Source: Thermomucor indicae-seudaticae | Lineage: Eukaryota > Mucoromycota > Mucoromycetes > Mucorales > Lichtheimiaceae | DNA length: 10,517 bases | Assembly (NCBI GenBank): GCA_000787465.1 | Contig: JSYX01000889.1 | Coordinates: forward strand, 1 to 10,517 | Direction: 5' to 3' | Shown here: piece by piece, positions 7,719 through 10,517 of the stretch | Position numbering within the stretch: the stretch's first letter is position 1 | How the letters are laid out: every line of letters starts with the position of its first letter | Made by a program: the position numbers and the translations under genes | Notes under the pieces: model-generated | Seen by the model: the letters and a program-made list of their open reading frames with translations, nothing else | Told to the model about the DNA's origin: nothing | Database searches by the model: none

Positions 7719-8262
7719 GAGAGAGATTGTATTTCTGAAACCTGAGCAGAACGAGCCTGAATGCGTTGACATCTTTGGGACGAAATTACTTGAAAAATGC
7801 ACTGCGAATACACATCAAACTATATTGACCGAAACATCAAGTTCAATGGTGGCCTTAATGCGAAACTGCTCACCCTAGTTGAGATATCTTTAATCACGCT
7901 GATCACAGGATTAACTGCACTTAGCAGCGAACGTGCAGGCAACATGCGTTTAATGTAGATAGGGTTCAAAGGAAAGAGTCAAAACCAGGAAGGAAGTGAA
8001 TAAGCTGCGCACTGATTGAAGTTTTATTCCTGTGTTTATCTCTCACCGTATTCGCTTTTCCTGAATCCCATCGAAGAGTGCTAGTCAAAGATAAAAGCAG
8101 GCTTCTGACGACAGTGCCTTCAAAATGGCGAAACAATTACCCAGAGAATGGTAGAAGCTGCCAAACGGTTGGCGATCAAAGAGATTTGAGGGCATGGTTA
8201 GAGCTCCTACCAGTTACTTTCCCTTATGCATTGATAAAATAAAGTATCTTGGAAGACTCTAA
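7456..8262 (+). pseudogene. Decayed Tc1/mariner-type (DDE_3) transposase
   Basis: Remnant of a cut-and-paste DNA transposon. At 7456 an ATG opens a frame whose residues 17-29 read LSPEGRAVIIRLW, a typical helix-turn-helix start of Tc1-like transposases; it stops after 38 codons. The middle (about 7570-8040) is too decayed to follow, and I could not place the catalytic aspartates. The C-terminal part is clear. 8043-8081 reads SPYSLFLNPIEEC, where the final DDE-domain Glu of the usual SP-LNPIE motif sits. A TAG follows at 8082 in place of the expected Trp, then SKIKAGF, a TGA at 8106, then NGETITQRMVEAAKR. A frameshift near 8184 leads to EGMVRAPTSYFPLC and a stop at 8260-8262. With at least three stops and a frameshift it cannot encode a working enzyme. 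Terminal inverted repeats of the full element were not identified. Confidence 0.78.
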
Positions 8263-8386
8263 AACATGTGCTATTCATTCGGGAAAGGACTGCAAGCACT
8301 GTCGAGCATAAGACAACCGGCCTCAGCTTTTCGGCACTAAGCCTCTTCCTTTAGTTCAACTCAGCGTAGCTTGACTTGGAGGCAAA
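8263..8386 (+). promoter_or_regulatory. Presumed promoter and leader of the MAP1D gene
   Basis: These 124 bases separate the last recognisable transposase codon from the ATG of the methionine aminopeptidase. Either the promoter is very short or it reaches into the transposon remnant. No definite core element is seen. Confidence 0.3.
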
Positions 8387-9792
8387 ATGATCAGGCATCC
8401 TTTTAAATCATATCAGGGGTTTTCGCATTTTCATACTTGGGGATGTCGATCTTTTCCACGGAACTCTTTGAAACATAAAAATGTAATGAGCAAGCAGAGG
8501 CCCACCAATCGCTGGGGCGATTTCCAGCGTTTGGCACCAGCGACATTAGCTGAGGTCGATGTACGCCAAATGGAGCACCGACCTGTGCCTGAGCATATCA
8601 TGAAACCTCATTATGCATCACAAGGGGGGTCTTCCCCGTGGCTGCCGACGGTCCCTTGCCACACTTCGAGCGATATCAGCCACTTACGGAGCGCAGGACG
8701 GCTTGCCAAGGAAATTTTGGATATGGGTGGCAAAATGTGTATGGTTCGTATACGCGGTCCGAGGAGCTGTTTTACTTTCGTCTGCTCATCCATAAAGGTA
8801 GCCCGGTATGACGACAGACGCAATCGATGAGGCTCTGCATTCAGCCATTATTGCTAAAGGGGCTTATCCATCACCTCTTAATTATTCCGGATTTCCAAAG
8901 AGCATTTGTACTTCAGTCAATAATGTTATCGCACATGGGATACCCGACAGGTAAAATTCTTGAGATTTGGACCACAAGTGTTGCTCTATTAAACATGAGA
9001 CGCTAGCCGTCCGCTCCAAGACGGCGATATCATCAACATTGACGTCACAGTAAAGTTTCATGGACGCAGTTGGGAAAGGCCAATGTTACTTAGGAATTAC
9101 TGCATTTAGGTGTTCTTGAATGGATTTCACGGAGATACCTCGGCAACCTTCTTGGTTGGCAATGTGGATAAGCCGGGAAGGGACCTGGTGGAATGCACGA
9201 GGGAAGCGTTAAACAAAGCGATCGCTATCTGTGGTCCAGGAGTACCGTTCAAAGAGATTGGACGCGTTATAAGGTGTGCTCCCTTTCGGCTGATAATAAA
9301 CAGCTTATTAACAAGACGTATTGTGAAGCAATCATGCACACAAGGCAGGTTTCTCCGTATCCGACGAACTATCTGGACATGGTATTGGTCGAGAATTCCA
9401 CTGTTTGCCGTTAATTTATCACCATTGTAACTATCTGTGCGAGCCAACGTTATTTACGCCATGCTAACCTTTGAGCGATCAAGTAAACGATGAAGAAGGA
9501 GTAATGACGGAAGGAATGGTTTTCACTATCGAGGTTTGTGCGGTTGCATGTATATATAGCAAACAAGTCATCACTAAGTCATGCTTTAGCCCATCCTTTG
9601 TCAAGGGTCATCGACTGGCATCATGTGGCCTGATAAATGGACTATTTCAACGATAGATGGTGGACGAAGTGCGCAATTCGAGCATACGGTAACGAAAAGA
9701 GTGTAGTAGGCAATCTATGAAAAAATACTAAAGCCTACGGGTAGATATCGATCGGCCCTAATGGAGCTGAGGTGCTGACAGGCAGCGATTAA
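8387..9792 (+). CDS. METAP1D: Mitochondrial methionine aminopeptidase, type 1 (MAP1D-like), 8 exons
   Basis: Metalloprotease that removes the initiator methionine from new proteins. The Arg/Lys/Ser/Phe-rich, acid-free N-terminus ([19 protein letters not shown]...) and the lack of a zinc-finger domain point to the mitochondrial form. Exons: 8387-8743, 8802-8950, 9007-9049, 9110-9273, 9329-9426, 9484-9533, 9590-9688, 9745-9792. The total is 1008 nt and 335 residues, a typical length. Motifs in order: [91 protein letters not shown] and GAEVLT. All five metal ligands are present: D181, D192, H255, E287 and E318, spaced as in E. coli (11, 63, 32, 31). H164 matches the catalytic His79. Intron 1 uses a GTTCGT donor and is the least certain junction; intron 5 has a perfect TGCTAAC branch site. 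Confidence 0.95.
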
Positions 9793-10357
9793 GTTTGATA
9801 GACCGTTACGTTCTTCTGTCAAATTTATGCATAGCATTTGGTACGTAAATTAATGTCCTTTGTACTACTGAGGCTGTCATCTGCACTAGAGACCTTGTCA
9901 AACATAGATTTTTATGCCTTTGTGAATTATTAGACTTCTTATACAGTTGTGAATATCAAATACCATATCTGTTAGATACTATGGATGTTACCGACGGTAA
10001 GCAAGAGACATATTCAGAATCTTTCTATCTGTATCACGGCAGCATGCCGCTTTTTTCTTTAATTCATTGCAAAAGACTCGGATGCTGCCAAAAAAGGAAT
10101 GCCCTATGTAGTAAATTTATGCGCAGTTTAAAATGGGAAATGCATTATACTGCTCGGTTTTGTAAAGGTCAAGCACTGAAATACCTGGCCTAAGATTTGC
10201 TAAAAGCGTAAATCATTGATAAAAGCATACCGTAGCCTCAACGGCGCAAAGACAGTCAATATATAGATGCATACAGTACACGTAAAAAAACGAAAGCCGT
10301 AGAAAGCGATACCTGTGAGTTGTCGTCTTACGTTTTCTTCCATTTTGGGAAGTTATT
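9793..10357. other. Stretch with no supported gene
   Basis: This is the 3' region of the aminopeptidase gene followed by AT-rich sequence. A short plus-strand stretch (ATG 9981, GTAAGC donor at 9997, then DAAKKGMPYVVNLCAV at 10081-10128) looks mildly protein-like. It would make only about 23 residues if spliced, so it is not called as a gene. Nothing else is seen. Confidence 0.4.
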
Positions 10358-10517
10358 TCAGAAATACGTAAGTAACCCAAGAGTGATAAATACAAAGATA
10401 AAACAGGTTTGAAACAGGAGATCATAGTCACGCTGCCAGAAGAGAGTTGTATAAAACAAGCTAGATTCATGCGACATCTTCCACGGAGTTCTTTATGGCC
10501 AACACTCGTTCAAAACG
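10358..10517 (-). CDS. Possible C-terminal end of a minus-strand gene entering from the right edge
   Basis: From the right edge the minus strand reads RFERVLAIKNSVED (10517-10476). It can be spliced in phase across 10475-10433 (donor GTCGCA, 43 nt) or 10484-10433 (donor GTGGAA, 52 nt) to an acceptor with a pyrimidine tract (CTCTTCTGGCAG). The next exon, 10432-10358, reads RDYDLLFQTCFIFVFITLGLL and ends at TGA. The end would be a single hydrophobic tail, as in a membrane-anchored protein. The family is unknown. Without the intron the frame stops at 10469-10467. Support is only protein-like text and a plausible splice, so this is tentative. Confidence 0.25.

Noticed and set aside
8611..8823. 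Minus- and plus-strand alternative frames over MAP1D exon 1
   Set aside because: Shadows of the conserved aminopeptidase frame.
9329..9360. Apparent 4-nt insertion breaking the MAP1D frame before GFSVSDE
   Set aside because: Resolved by a normal 55-nt intron (9274-9328) that restores the exact family spacing between the IG and GF residues.
9127..9447. Minus-strand 106-codon frame
   Set aside because: Antisense to MAP1D exons 4 and 5, which hold the metal-binding residues.
9981..10193. Plus-strand 70-codon frame
   Set aside because: Cys/Lys-rich with no motif; the only protein-like part lies in another frame and is very short.
1..10517. CRISPR array, tRNA, rRNA or bacterial-type defence system
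   Set aside because: No regular repeat-spacer pattern and no tRNA-like or rRNA-like sequence noticed; the genes are eukaryotic and intron-rich.

Overview
This window is nuclear DNA of a fungus. It is most likely an early-diverging mould of the Mucoromycota (Mucorales-like), though that placement is inference. The evidence is a moderate-to-low GC content, genes packed on both strands a few hundred bases apart, and many short introns. Most introns are 45-100 nt with GT-AG ends and CTAAC/CTGAC-like branch sites; one is GC-AG. The proteins are all typical housekeeping eukaryotic families. Most long continuous reading frames in the window are single exons or shadows, so the gene models below were built by splicing by eye, with family conservation and phase as the test.

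Left part (1-3769). A partial minus-strand gene of unknown family runs off the left edge (1-613). A minus-strand gene for a small single-pass membrane protein follows (814-1761). It is divergent, across a 261-bp shared promoter region, from a ten-exon plus-strand carnosine N-methyltransferase (CARNMT1/N2227 family) gene (2023-3769).

Middle part (3770-7058). A short minus-strand reading frame (3770-4081) ends exactly against the CARNMT1 stop codon. Just upstream of it on the same strand is a complete ZIP zinc transporter of the KE4/SLC39A7 type (4156-5279). Divergent from that is a plus-strand gene of unknown family (about 5343-5862). Its protein reads smoothly only if three one-base frame changes are allowed, so it is either a young pseudogene, a low-quality stretch, or oddly spliced. 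Next comes a complete six-exon SFT2 Golgi-traffic protein gene (6115-7058).

Right part (7059-10517). A decayed Tc1/mariner-type (DDE_3) transposase copy occupies about 7456-8262, with a 13-nt perfect inverted repeat around its 5' half. It ends only about 125 bp before an intact eight-exon mitochondrial methionine aminopeptidase gene (MAP1D type, 8387-9792) with all five metal ligands present. The remaining 700 bases hold nothing certain; a possible C-terminal end of another minus-strand gene enters from the right edge.

The genes do not form one pathway. Two neighbours share a metal theme: the ZIP transporter has two histidine runs in its cytosolic loop, and the methyltransferase has an unusual nine-histidine N-terminus. 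I found no CRISPR array, rRNA, tRNA or bacterial-type system. The most useful leads are the frame-broken gene at 5343-5862, the short minus-strand gene at 3770-4081, and the transposon remnant beside the MAP1D promoter.
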